NCBI GenBank assembly: GCA_036399695.1
Contig: DASWMP010000166.1
Location: 1-16,524, forward strand
Length of the DNA stretch: 16,524 nucleotides
Reading direction: 5' to 3'
From: DASVEE01 sp036399695
Lineage (GTDB): Bacteria; Acidobacteriota; Thermoanaerobaculia; Gp7-AA8
Shown in pieces: positions 1 through 8,177 of the stretch. The translations under genes and the position numbers were made by a program. The notes under the pieces are model-generated. The model was given only the letters and a program-made list of their open reading frames with translations. It was not told where the DNA came from and made no database searches. The first letter of the stretch is position 1. Each line of letters starts with the position of its first letter.

Positions 1-1
1 A

Positions 2-169
2 AAGGTGCTCACACCGAATGACTTCCAATCTCTGCCAGAGCTCGAGCGAACCATCCTCGCTTTTCAAAACAGGTTCTCGAACCTGGCCAAGCCGTTCAAG
101 TGGAAGTTCACGCGCGACGACTTGCGCCGCTACCTGGACAAGCTCACGCTCATGCCTCAAGCAGCGTGA
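2..169 (+). CDS. IS630-family transposase, C-terminal end (cut by window edge)
   Basis: Only the last 55 codons are present; the gene runs in from the left of the window. The readable part contains the stretches LTPNDF, ILAFQNRF and AKPFKWKFTRDDL followed by RYLDKL. This is the usual tail of IS630/Tc1-type DDE transposases, which follows the last catalytic acidic residue and holds the aromatic AKPF-W-F motif. The family cuts and pastes DNA at TA dinucleotides. The catalytic residues lie outside the window, so activity cannot be judged. The terminal inverted repeat expected just after the TGA was not identified. A second, unrelated transposase scrap follows at 356-598, so this edge looks like an insertion-sequence graveyard. 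Confidence 0.8.
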   Translation, partial: KVLTPNDFQSLPELERTILAFQNRFSNLAKPFKWKFTRDDLRRYLDKLTLMPQAA

Positions 170-355
170 TCGAATTTAGCGAATGGAGTACTAAGTAGAG
201 GCTTTCTGCTGCGCTTTACTTCTGAGGTGAATTCTGCACCGGAGATCTGCGGATCGGCTCCAGCCTCCCTTTGCGGAGTCTTCACGAACGCATCCAGAAG
301 AATGTCTTCGGCGAGGGCGCGATCGCCAAGCGGCGTACGAGGAGGAGAAGAGCTC

Positions 356-598
356 GATCGAGCCCAGTGCGCTCTGGGTGCCTTCTTCCGCCGTATCCGA
401 TCACGACACGGTCGGCAGTCGGCCATCAAAGCTACAGCCCACAAGCTCGCACTCGTCTTCTATTCGATGCTCAAGAACCAGACCGAATACCGCGACCCGG
501 GCGTCAACTACTACGAACAGAGATACCGAGAAACTCTACTCAATTCACTGACCCGAAACGCCGCCACCCTCGGCTTCGCTCTCGTCCCCGTAGCGCCT
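356..598 (+). pseudogene. IS110-family transposase remnant (C-terminal scrap)
   Basis: One reading frame contains ALGAFFRRIRSRHGRQSAIK, then ATAHKLALVFYSML, NYYEQRYRE and finally LGFALVPVAP. This order matches the end of the Transposase_20 region of IS110-type recombinases, where a conserved ALGAF-RR helix, a TAHKLA helix and an L-F/Y-LVP tail close the protein. Nothing upstream in the same frame (227-355) resembles the rest of the enzyme: the DEDD RuvC-like domain and the catalytic serine region are absent. The frame also has no stop at the expected place and runs on over the end of the convergent protease gene. It is therefore a broken fragment without function. The stretch 170-355 between the two transposase scraps holds nothing I recognise. 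Confidence 0.7.
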
Positions 599-635
599 GC
601 CGGCGGCGTGCACCCCAACCGAGGAAACGCGACTC

Positions 636-1964
636 CTACCGCCGCACGAGATCCAACCGCATCCGCCCGAAATCGATCGTCACATTGAAGTTGCGCAGGT
701 AGTTCTCCCCGATGATCCCCGCCGACGGCTCGTGCTCTTCCGAGGCATACAGCGGAATCGTCCGGAACGTCCCCGACCACTTATCCAGCCCCACCGACAC
801 GTTCTCCAGCTTGGACCCGTTCTTCTGCGCGCCGCCGAGGCCCTGCAGGACGGCGTTGTGGCCGCGGGGGGCGATGAAATTGATCGGCATCTTGTGCATC
901 TGGGAATCGTTGAGGAACGTCACTTCCGACCCCGTATCGAGCACGAACAGGAACCATCCGCGCCCGTTCACGGTGCCGCGCACGAACGGCCGGAAGCCTT
1001 CGAAGAACAGGTTCTGGTCGGCGGCGGGCACGCGGTCGCTGCTCGTGAGACGGGTGAACGTGACCCGGTTGCGCGAGAAGTTCAGGTCGATGCGGAACTC
1101 CTTCAGCAGATTCGCGCCGAGGAGAAAGTCCATCTTGAACTCGCGCTTCCCTTCGTCAGTGATGAGGAAGCTCATCTTCGAGTCCGGCATGATCGCCACC
1201 GGGATGTTCTCCACGACGATGGCCCCCATCTCCAGGCTGTCGAGCATCCCGAACTCCACGCCGATCGCCTCGCCGAGCAGGCCGTAGAACTCGCCGCGGA
1301 ACGTGCCCAGACGGCGGACGCCCAGCTCGTCGGCCAGGCGCTGGGAGATGATCGACAGCACCGCGCCCGAGTCGATGATCCCCTGAACGTCCTTCGTCTT
1401 GTTCACCCGTACGTCGAGGCGCGGCACGTTCGGACGGCCGAAGCGCATCGGCAGCTCATCGCTCGGCAGCCCCTGGAAGCGGTAGGCCGGCTGCTGCGTC
1501 ATGGCCGTGAGGTAGTCGAGATGCCAGCGGCGGACATTGAGCCCGTTGTCGATGGCGATCTTCGCCCACTCCAGGCTCGCCTCGTAGTTGTTCTGCAGGT
1601 ACTCGACCTGCGAGAGGTCCCACGCGATCTGCGCGTACGTGGCGCGGAAGGGGCCGAGGTCGAGCGCGGAGCGGAGGTGCGTGCGGGCGTCGTCGTAGCG
1701 TCCGGCCACGAGGCAGGCCGCGCCGAGCGCACCGAGATCGTGCGCGTTCGTCCGCTGCCGCGAGGCCAGCACCGGTCCCATCTCGATGGCGCGCAGGTAG
1801 TCGTTTTTCCGGAGCATCGAGTGGACGTCCGAGCCCCGCTCGATCTTGGAGGGCTCGAGGATCAGCGGCCCCACGGAGACGTCGGAGTAGAGCGCGCAGC
1901 CGCTCACGGCCAGCAGCAGCGCAGCCGGCACCGCGTTGACGACAACTCGACGAATCGCCTTCAT
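636..1964 (-). CDS. TPR-containing lipoprotein with two retropepsin-like aspartyl protease domains
   Basis: A 442-residue predicted exported lipoprotein. Residues 1-23 form a signal peptide, MKAIRR then a hydrophobic stretch ending LAVSGC, with Cys23 as the lipidated residue. Residues about 48-145 look like TPR helices (ACLVAGRYDDARTHLRSALDL). Two clan AA aspartic protease half-domains follow: DSG at 198-200 (IIDSGAVLSIIS) with LLGANLLKEF at 281-290, and DTG at 343-345 (VLDTGSEVTFLN) with IIGENYLRNF at 417-426. In bacteria such domains are often annotated as Asp_protease_2; two halves in one chain could act as an internal dimer, as in pepsin. The frame stays open up to 2120, but I chose the ATG at 1964 because the signal peptide starts there and GGGGGA lies 7 nt upstream. 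The second half has the canonical D-T-G and the first a D-S-G, so both could be catalytic. The substrate is unknown. It stands alone and converges on transposon debris. Confidence 0.85.
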   Translation of the reverse strand: MKAIRRVVVNAVPAALLLAVSGCALYSDVSVGPLILEPSKIERGSDVHSMLRKNDYLRAIEMGPVLASRQRTNAHDLGALGAACLVAGRYDDARTHLRSALDLGPFRATYAQIAWDLSQVEYLQNNYEASLEWAKIAIDNGLNVRRWHLDYLTAMTQQPAYRFQGLPSDELPMRFGRPNVPRLDVRVNKTKDVQGIIDSGAVLSIISQRLADELGVRRLGTFRGEFYGLLGEAIGVEFGMLDSLEMGAIVVENIPVAIMPDSKMSFLITDEGKREFKMDFLLGANLLKEFRIDLNFSRNRVTFTRLTSSDRVPAADQNLFFEGFRPFVRGTVNGRGWFLFVLDTGSEVTFLNDSQMHKMPINFIAPRGHNAVLQGLGGAQKNGSKLENVSVGLDKWSGTFRTIPLYASEEHEPSAGIIGENYLRNFNVTIDFGRMRLDLVRR

Positions 1965-2103
1965 GAATGAATCCCCCGTTCGATTTGCGGCGATTCTACG
2001 AGCCTTCCATCGCGAAGACGCGCCTGCCATGCCGTTTCGGTACAGAGCGTTTGAGAGTCTGTGACAACAGGGAGAGGGGGGAGGATGCATTCGGGTGACC
2101 CAC

Positions 2104-2182
2104 GGTGGCCGGACAGACAAGAGCGTCTTCCCACATCACGAAAAGCCAATGTGGGACAGACACTCTTGTCTGTCCGGCCACC
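2104..2182. repeat. 79-bp intergenic hairpin element with perfect 20-bp arms
   Basis: Positions 2104-2123 and 2163-2182 are perfect 20-bp inverted repeats (arm ends GGTGGCCGGACAG). Inside them lies a second pair, CCCACAT at 2130-2136 and ATGTGGG at 2149-2155, around a 12-nt loop, with a small internal bulge. The structure lies between the divergent protease and sigma-54 activator genes, so it is not placed like a terminator for either. It resembles a REP/MITE-type mobile palindrome. It shares the GGACAG/CTGTCC motif with the 31-bp repeats at 8178 and 16442 but is not a copy of them. Confidence 0.85.
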
Positions 2183-2266
2183 CCAGCCCTCCGAGTAATG
2201 GGAAACATCCTCGCTTTCCATAATTCAGGGTAGGGATGGAACGCCTTTCTCCCACCCCTAGCTCAG

Positions 2267-5200
2267 ATGCCGATGCGGGGCGGGAATCGTCGGGGGCGGG
2301 AAGCGCGGGTGATCGGCCCCGATGATTTCGGCTGGGGGCGTGCCGTTGCCGCCACCCTGCGTCACTCCTCGCTCCCGTTCGGCGAGACCCTCATCGCCAC
2401 GCCCCTTACCGAAGCCCCGCCGCTCGGCACGCGCGACCGTCTCTCGCTGGCCGGGCAGTTCGCGGCGCATCAGGCCTTGCTGCAGTTCGCCGGCATCGCC
2501 GACGGCGACGTCGACGCCAGCGACTGGGCCATCGTCCCGAAGCGCGGCAGCGACGTGCGGCTGATCCGCATCGCCGCCCGCGCCTCCGCCGGCGAGAGCG
2601 CGCCTCCGGTGCTGACGCTCGCGCAGCAGTTCGCCGAGCTCACCGGCGCGCACCTCGACGTCCTGCGCCAGTCGTGGGCCCGCGCGGAGGCCGTCTACGT
2701 CGAAGCCTTCCGCCGCCTCTCCGGCGACGTCGCCGCCGACCTTCGCTGGCTGCGTGCCGCCGCGCATGGGCTCATCGCCTCTCCCGGTCCTGAGGCGCTG
2801 CAGGCACTGCAGGGCGTCAACGGCTACGACGACATGGCCTGCATCGACAGCATCACCCGCTTCGCCCCCGACGCCGTGATCCTGCGCGGCGCCTCGCCGC
2901 TGGCGCGCTACTCCGCGCTGGCGGCACTCGGCACCTTCACCGGCAGCGAGACCGCGGTGGCCGAACAGGTCGTGGCCTTGCAGCGGCGCCTCTTCGCCGT
3001 CGCGGACGCGGACCTCTTCGACGAAGCTTCCCGCCGCGTCGTCGGCCTCCTGCAACGCCTCGGCGGCGCCGCCTGGCTCGTCCCCGGCGCCGAGCCTTCG
3101 CTGCCGCCCTCGCGCCCCTTTCTCGTCGCCCCCCGCATCACCGCCCGCAAAGCGCTCGACGAGCGGAGCCTCGATCTCGCCGCCTTCGTCGAGAGCGACG
3201 CCTTCGCCGCCTGGCTCGAACATGGCGAGCTGCCCGCGGCCGCGTCGCCGTTGCCGTCGCTCGTCGAGCCGGCCCGGTCGTACGTCGGCGCGCTGGCACT
3301 CCTCGGCACCCGCATCCCGCGCGAGCTGGCCACCCGCTTCCTCCACGACTTCCTCTTCAGCGGCGCGCTCGAAGAGCTGGTCGTCCCGGGGGTGACGTCC
3401 GTCGACGACGAAGCTTTCGTCTTCGCGACCGAGGCGCTTCGCGCCCAGGCCGCCACGCTCATCCCGGTCGCCTCGCGGCCGTCGCTCTGCCGCGTCGCCG
3501 CGCAGCGCACCGAAGGCATCGCCGCCGCACGCCTCTGGGTCGACGCCGGCGAGCCGGCACGCGCCGCCGAAGCACTGGAACGGGTCGCGTGGACGTCGAG
3601 CGAGGACCTCGTCTCCACCCTGCACCGCATGCCGCGCTCGGTACTGACGCCCGCGCTGGCCACCCGCTACGCGAATGCCCTGATCGACTGCGGCCGTTAC
3701 CGCGATGCCCGCGACGTCGCCGCGTCGCTCACCGGCGACGAACAGGAGCTCGTGCTCGCCCGCGTCGAGCGCCGCACCGGCGACTATGCCAGCGCCCTCA
3801 CCCGCGTGCAGACGCTGCACGGCTTCGAAGCAGCCATCCTTCACGGCGAGCTGCTGCGGCTCCTCGACCGCCACGCCGACGCGGCCCGCGTCTTCGCCGC
3901 CTGCGTCCCCCAGGACGAAGAACAGACCCTGCGCCTCACCTACGAGCGCAGCATCCTCCACGAAGCGCACAGCCACGACCTCCACCCGTCATCACAGCAC
4001 TACCTCGCCGCGCGCCTCGCCACCTACCGCGCGGCAGCTCCGGACGAAGCCTCCCGCTGGGCCGCCATCTCCCTCGAGCGCGCCCGCTGCACGATCGAGC
4101 GGGTCGACGCCTGGCTGGACCGCATGTACGCCGCCTTCGTCGCCGGCCGCTGGATCGAAGCGCGCCACCTCGGCCTCGAAGCGCTACAGGTCGTCGAAGA
4201 AACGCAAGGCGACCGCGCCGCCGGCGGCATCCTCTTCACGCTGGCCTACCTCGCCGCCGACGACGGCCAGTGGGCGCAGGCGTCGCAGTTGCTGGCCCGC
4301 CTGCAGCAGTACTACCGCGGCACGAGCGACGAGACGCGCCTGCGCGAGCTGCAGCTCATCACCGCGCATCTCGCCTTCTCCCGCGGCCGTTTCGCCGACG
4401 CGCGCCGCGAAGCGATGGCGCTGCTGCAATCGCACCCCGCACACGAACAGGTCCGCGAAGCCGCCGCGCTCATCCTCGACGAGCTCGACCTGCTCGAGCA
4501 CCACCGCCGCCCGCTCCGCTCCACCGGACGCACGAACAACGTGGAGCTGACAGCGCGCCACGAAGCGATCCGCCGCGGGCTCCCGCTCGAAGGCACGCAC
4601 CCGCTGAAACGCTTCCGCGCCGCGCTCGCCCACAACGACCGGGCGCTGGCGCAAAGGCTCGCGCACGAGCTGCACCTCGACTTCGAGGAGACGCTCGCCA
4701 TCGAGGACACCGAGCTGCGCATCCTCCGCGCCGCCGCCATCCGCGAGTTCCCCTTCACCGCGCACGACTTCGACCTCCCCTGGTGCTACGCCACGCGCAA
4801 CCGCCTCGGCCAGTGGCATGTCATCGGGACCCGCACCGCCTCGCCGCAGGAGCTGGAGCAGGCGCAGGGCGAATGGATGCAGTGCAGCGACCACGAGCTG
4901 CTCTGGTTCGATGGCTTCGACACCTGGAGCCGCGAAGCACAGCAGGCCGTGGCCGCACTCTTCCGCACGAAAGCGGAGCACCACCGCCTGCGCCGTGTCG
5001 TCGAACAGGAAGAGCGGACGCCGCACCGCGCCGACGCCATCGACGGCCTGGTCGGCGACTCACCGGCCATGCGGGAGGTGCATGCCCTCATCTCCCGCGT
5101 CGCACGCCGCGACGTCCCGGTCTGCATCCTCGGCGAGTCCGGCACCGGCAAGGAGCTCGTCGCCCGCGCCATCCACCGCAACTCCACCCGCCGGCAGAAG

Positions 5201-5983
5201 CTCTTCACGGCCGTCAACTGCGCCGCCCTGCCGGAGAACCTGATCGAGAGCGAGCTGTTCGGCCACGTGCGCGGCGCCTTCACCGGCGCGGACCGCGACC
5301 GCGCGGGCCTCATCGAGACGACCGACGGCGGCACGCTCTTCCTCGACGAAATCGGCGAGATGCCCCTGCCCGCGCAGGCGAAGCTGCTCCGCTTCCTGCA
5401 GGAAGGCGAATTCCGCCGCGTCGGTGACACCACGAACCGCACGGCCGACGTGCGCATCGTCAGCGCCACGAACCGCAAACTCGAGCGCGCCGTCGAAGAA
5501 GGGGAGTTCCGCGAAGACCTCTATTACCGCGTGCGCGGCGTCGAGTTGGGCCTGCCGCCGCTCCGCGACCGCGCCGCCGACATCCCCATCCTGGCCCTGC
5601 ACTTCCTCGCCGCCGAACATGCCAAACACCGCGGCGGCGCCTCCGCCCTCTCGTCGGAAGTCGAAGCCGTCTTCGCCGCCTACGGATGGCCCGGCAACAT
5701 CCGCGAGCTGCAGAACACCATCCGCGCCGCCCACGCCATGGCCGGCGACGCCCGAGAGCTCGCCCTCGAACACCTCCCCCAACGCCTCCGCAACACCATC
5801 CCCACCCGCACCGTCGCCGGCTCCTACCAGGACGCCGTCACCCGCTTCCGCCGCGACCTCATCGAAAAGTCCCTCGTCCAGGCCCACGGCAACCAGAACC
5901 AGGCCGCCTCGCTGCTGAAGATGTCACGCCAGGCACTGGCGTATCAGATAAGGGAGCTGGGGATTATGGTCAAGAAGCAGTAG
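2267..5983 (+). CDS. Sigma-54-dependent transcriptional activator with long helical-repeat N-terminal region
   Basis: A 1238-residue protein whose last third is a complete sigma-54 activator. The AAA+ domain begins near residue 935 (GLVGDSPAM). Walker A GESGTGKE is at 956-963, the sigma-54-contacting GAFTGA loop at 1003-1008, and Walker B LFLDE with Asp1027 and Glu1028. A WPGNIREL segment follows. A Fis-type helix-turn-helix fills about residues 1195-1235 (NQAASLLKMSRQALAYQI). It should bind an upstream enhancer and open sigma-54 promoters using ATP. The first ~900 residues carry no receiver domain. Residues ~400-800 look like Ala/Arg-rich TPR-like helix pairs, and ~840-890 could be a degenerate GAF-like module. 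Residues 20-300 are weakly reminiscent of a decayed kinase lobe and NTPase. Start choice is uncertain: the ATG at 2267 has no clear ribosome site, and an in-frame ATG at 2273 and a GTG just before VIGPDD are alternatives. The signal sensed is unknown. Long antisense open frames over it are GC-driven shadows. Confidence 0.9.
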   Translation: MPMRGGNRRGREARVIGPDDFGWGRAVAATLRHSSLPFGETLIATPLTEAPPLGTRDRLSLAGQFAAHQALLQFAGIADGDVDASDWAIVPKRGSDVRLIRIAARASAGESAPPVLTLAQQFAELTGAHLDVLRQSWARAEAVYVEAFRRLSGDVAADLRWLRAAAHGLIASPGPEALQALQGVNGYDDMACIDSITRFAPDAVILRGASPLARYSALAALGTFTGSETAVAEQVVALQRRLFAVADADLFDEASRRVVGLLQRLGGAAWLVPGAEPSLPPSRPFLVAPRITARKALDERSLDLAAFVESDAFAAWLEHGELPAAASPLPSLVEPARSYVGALALLGTRIPRELATRFLHDFLFSGALEELVVPGVTSVDDEAFVFATEALRAQAATLIPVASRPSLCRVAAQRTEGIAAARLWVDAGEPARAAEALERVAWTSSEDLVSTLHRMPRSVLTPALATRYANALIDCGRYRDARDVAASLTGDEQELVLARVERRTGDYASALTRVQTLHGFEAAILHGELLRLLDRHADAARVFAACVPQDEEQTLRLTYERSILHEAHSHDLHPSSQHYLAARLATYRAAAPDEASRWAAISLERARCTIERVDAWLDRMYAAFVAGRWIEARHLGLEALQVVEETQGDRAAGGILFTLAYLAADDGQWAQASQLLARLQQYYRGTSDETRLRELQLITAHLAFSRGRFADARREAMALLQSHPAHEQVREAAALILDELDLLEHHRRPLRSTGRTNNVELTARHEAIRRGLPLEGTHPLKRFRAALAHNDRALAQRLAHELHLDFEETLAIEDTELRILRAAAIREFPFTAHDFDLPWCYATRNRLGQWHVIGTRTASPQELEQAQGEWMQCSDHELLWFDGFDTWSREAQQAVAALFRTKAEHHRLRRVVEQEERTPHRADAIDGLVGDSPAMREVHALISRVARRDVPVCILGESGTGKELVARAIHRNSTRRQKLFTAVNCAALPENLIESELFGHVRGAFTGADRDRAGLIETTDGGTLFLDEIGEMPLPAQAKLLRFLQEGEFRRVGDTTNRTADVRIVSATNRKLERAVEEGEFREDLYYRVRGVELGLPPLRDRAADIPILALHFLAAEHAKHRGGASALSSEVEAVFAAYGWPGNIRELQNTIRAAHAMAGDARELALEHLPQRLRNTIPTRTVAGSYQDAVTRFRRDLIEKSLVQAHGNQNQAASLLKMSRQALAYQIRELGIMVKKQ

Positions 5984-6088
5984 GCGGTTGGCGGTACGCG
6001 CGCTCCGCGCGCTCGCGGTTGGCGGTAGAAGCGCTGACGGAGTTGCGTCCGGTTCCACTGCCAACCGCCAACTGCCAACCGCCAACTG
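5983..6088. repeat. Intergenic inverted-repeat cluster of GGCGGTTGGCGGT type
   Basis: Just after the activator stop codon, GCGGTTGGCGGTA occurs twice in direct orientation (5983-5996 and 6015-6027). Its reverse complement occurs twice as a perfect tandem of 14 bp (ACTGCCAACCGCCA at 6057-6070 and 6071-6084). GGCGGTTGG at 5983-5991 can pair with CCAACCGCC at either 6061-6069 or 6075-6083. A small GCGCG-CTC-CGCGC hairpin sits between the two left copies. This may end transcription of the activator gene, but there is no T-run, so it could equally be a passive dispersed repeat. Confidence 0.75.
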
Positions 6089-6106
6089 GCGCGATATCAT
6101 CGCGCC

Positions 6107-6943
6107 ATGACGAACGTCGAAATCGCCATGACAGCAGCGAAGCGGGGCGCCGCGATCCTGCTGAAGTACTGGGAGCAGCTCGGAAAGGAAGATGCCGATC
6201 TGAAGGCGCGCAACGACTGGGTTTCGAATGCCGATCGCGAGAGTGAAGCGGCCATCATCCAGTACATCCAGGAGCAGTGCCCCGGCGATCTCGTCCTCGG
6301 CGAAGAATCCGGCATGGTCGACTCCTCCCATGCAGCGACCGGCCGCACCTGGATCATCGATCCGCTCGACGGCACGTCGAACTACCTCCAGCACTTCCCC
6401 TTCTGGTCCATCTCCATCGCCCTGCGCAGCTCCACCGAGATGATCGCGGCCGTGATCTACGAGCCGCTGCGCGACCTCTTCTTCACCGCCGAGCTGGGGG
6501 CGGGCGCGTACCGCAACGGCGCGCGCATGCACGTCAGCAATCAGGGCGGCCTCGAAGGGGCGTTCCTCGCCACCGGCTTCCCCTTCCGCGCGCAGTCGTA
6601 CGTCACCCCGTACGTGCGCATCTTCGAGGACGTCATCCGCACCGCCAAAGGCGTCCGCCGCGCCGGCTCGGCGGCGCTCGATCTCGCCTACACCGCCGCG
6701 GGCATCTTCGACGGCTTCTTCGAGATGCACCTCGCGCCGTGGGACGTCGCCGCGGGCTCGCTCCTCGTCACTGAAGCCGGCGGCGTCGTCAGCGACTTCT
6801 CCGGCGGGCAGCGCTGGCTCGAGCGGGGCAACATCATCGGCGCCCCCCGTCCCGTCATCGAGCCGCTGCTCGAAGTCATCGGCCGTCACATCACCGAGGA
6901 GCAGCTCGACCACCGGCGCGGAGCGCGCATCTTCACCGCGTAA
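6107..6943 (+). CDS. Inositol monophosphatase family protein (SuhB-like)
   Basis: A 278-residue cytoplasmic enzyme of the Mg2+-dependent IMPase/FIG superfamily, which removes phosphate from myo-inositol 1-phosphate or similar sugar phosphates. All metal-binding signatures are intact: Glu66 in GEES (65-68), Asp85 and Asp88 in WIIDPLDGTSN (82-92), and Asp213 in APWDVAAG (210-217). Length matches the family. The ATG at 6107 gives the usual short N-terminal helix (EIAMTAAKRGAAILL); a second ATG at 6128 would cut into it, and neither has a strong ribosome site. The stop codon overlaps the next start (TAATG), which implies translational coupling to the glycosylase. It could be SuhB, a histidinol-phosphatase-like relative or a nucleotide phosphatase; substrate cannot be read from sequence. 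Confidence 0.93.
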   Translation: MTNVEIAMTAAKRGAAILLKYWEQLGKEDADLKARNDWVSNADRESEAAIIQYIQEQCPGDLVLGEESGMVDSSHAATGRTWIIDPLDGTSNYLQHFPFWSISIALRSSTEMIAAVIYEPLRDLFFTAELGAGAYRNGARMHVSNQGGLEGAFLATGFPFRAQSYVTPYVRIFEDVIRTAKGVRRAGSAALDLAYTAAGIFDGFFEMHLAPWDVAAGSLLVTEAGGVVSDFSGGQRWLERGNIIGAPRPVIEPLLEVIGRHITEEQLDHRRGARIFTA

Positions 6944-7551
6944 TGCCAAAGCTTCCCCGCGCCTTCTACCTCAACGACACCGTCTCCGTCGCGCGGGCGC
7001 TCCTCGGCTGCGTGCTGTGGCACCGCAACGGCGACGAGCTGCTCGCCGCCCGCATCGTCGAGACGGAGGCGTACCTCGGCGCGAACGACATGGCCAGCCA
7101 CGCCCGCCGCGGCATCCGCACCCCGCGCAACGAGTCGATGTACCTCGAAGGGGGCCACGCCTACGTCTACCTCAGCTACGGCATGCACTGGTGCATGAAC
7201 GTCGTGACGCAGGAGGAAGGCCTCGCCGAGGCCGTGCTGCTGCGCGCCGCCGAACCGGTCGAAGGCGTCGAGTTCATGCGCGAGCGGCGCCCGAAAGCGA
7301 AGCACGACCACGAGCTGATGAACGGCCCCGGCAAGATGTGCGAAGCCATGGGCATCGACAAACGCCGCGACGGCACGTCGCTCAAGAGCGACGTCCTCTG
7401 GCTCGCCCCGCGCGACCGCCCGGTCGACGACAGCGACATCGCCGTGAGCAAACGCATCGGCGTCGACAACTGCGGCGACGCCGCCCACTGGCCGCTCCGC
7501 TTCTTCATCCGCGGCCACCGCCACGTCTCGCGCTACCGCTATGAGCGCTGA
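6943..7551 (+). CDS. 3-methyladenine DNA glycosylase (AAG/MPG family)
   Basis: A 202-residue monofunctional base-excision repair enzyme of the Pur_DNA_glyco family. It flips out alkylated purines such as 3-methyladenine and cuts the N-glycosidic bond, leaving an abasic site. The active-site block IVETEAYLG (38-46) is intact: Glu42 corresponds to the water-activating glutamate of human AAG (Glu125) and Tyr44 to Tyr127. His53 in ASHARRG matches human His136. HAYVYLSYGMHWCMNV (72-87) and the NGPGKMCEAMGI segment (127-138) are also typical. Length is normal for bacterial members. The start overlaps the stop of the IMPase gene by one base, and the end overlaps the YigZ gene by 11 bases. The three are most likely one transcript. 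Confidence 0.95.
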   Translation: MPKLPRAFYLNDTVSVARALLGCVLWHRNGDELLAARIVETEAYLGANDMASHARRGIRTPRNESMYLEGGHAYVYLSYGMHWCMNVVTQEEGLAEAVLLRAAEPVEGVEFMRERRPKAKHDHELMNGPGKMCEAMGIDKRRDGTSLKSDVLWLAPRDRPVDDSDIAVSKRIGVDNCGDAAHWPLRFFIRGHRHVSRYRYER

Positions 7552-8149
7552 CCACTACCGCACCCTCGCCGCCCCCGCCGAGTTCCGCCACAAAATCGAC
7601 CGCTCCGAATTCCTCGGCATCGCCTTCCCCATCACCCACGACGACGACTTCTTCGCCGAGCTCACCCGCATCCAGAAACGCCACTTCGACGCCACCCACC
7701 ACTGCTGGGGCTTCCGCCTCTTCCACGAGTCCCGCACCCGCAGCTCCGACGCCGGCGAACCCTCCGGCACCGCCGGCAAACCAATCCTCGCCGCCCTCGA
7801 AGGCGCCGACATCCACGACGTCGCCGTCATCGTCGTCCGCTGGTACGGCGGCATCAAACTAGGCACCGGCGGCCTCCAACGCGCCTACCGCGAAACCGCC
7901 GCCGAGGCGCTCAAGGTGGCCCCCCGCCTCGACCGCTACATCTACACCCGGGTCCGGGTAATCGTCCCCTTCGACTCCCTCGGCCAAATCTACCGCCTCG
8001 TGTCCCCACCCGCGGTGCTCCTGGCGGAGGAGCGCTACGGCGAGACCAACGAGTTCTTCTTCGACGTCCGAACTTCCGAGGTGGCGGCGTTCACGAAGCG
8101 GTTGGCGGAGCTGCGCCTGGAGTGGGGGGAGCATCAACCCAACGCGTAG
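7541..8149 (+). CDS. yigZ: YigZ/IMPACT (UPF0029) family protein
   Basis: A 202-residue protein of the YigZ/IMPACT family. The N-terminal domain (about 1-125) carries the family signature DAGEPSGTAGKPIL (70-83) and the strand-loop VVRWYGGIKLGTGGL (98-112). The C-terminal ~75 residues correspond to the small ferredoxin-like DUF1949 domain. In eukaryotes the relative IMPACT binds GCN1 and dampens the eIF2-kinase response. The bacterial role is not firmly established, though a link to translation or proline-peptide handling has been suggested. The start lies inside the end of the glycosylase gene, 11 bp upstream of its stop, in a different frame, so translation is probably coupled. It ends the operon; a hairpin repeat follows at 8178-8208. 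Confidence 0.92.
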   Translation: MSADHYRTLAAPAEFRHKIDRSEFLGIAFPITHDDDFFAELTRIQKRHFDATHHCWGFRLFHESRTRSSDAGEPSGTAGKPILAALEGADIHDVAVIVVRWYGGIKLGTGGLQRAYRETAAEALKVAPRLDRYIYTRVRVIVPFDSLGQIYRLVSPPAVLLAEERYGETNEFFFDVRTSEVAAFTKRLAELRLEWGEHQPNA

Positions 8150-8177
8150 CCCCGTCGCCCGAGCCGAAGAAGCACTA

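Noticed and set aside
157..444. 95-codon minus-strand open frame near the transposase scraps
   Set aside because: No family resemblance, no ribosome site, and it overlaps the IS110 remnant. I could not support it as a gene.
732..1970. 412-codon plus-strand open frame over the protease lipoprotein gene
   Set aside because: The His/Arg/Glu-rich composition is that of an antisense shadow. The minus strand has a signal peptide, TPR-like helices and two DTG/DSG motifs.
2258..5887. Long antisense open frames (up to 575 codons) across the sigma-54 activator gene
   Set aside because: They are low-complexity Gly/Ala/Arg/Glu-rich shadows of a GC-rich coding strand. The plus-strand protein has complete Walker, GAFTGA and Fis motifs, so it is the real gene.
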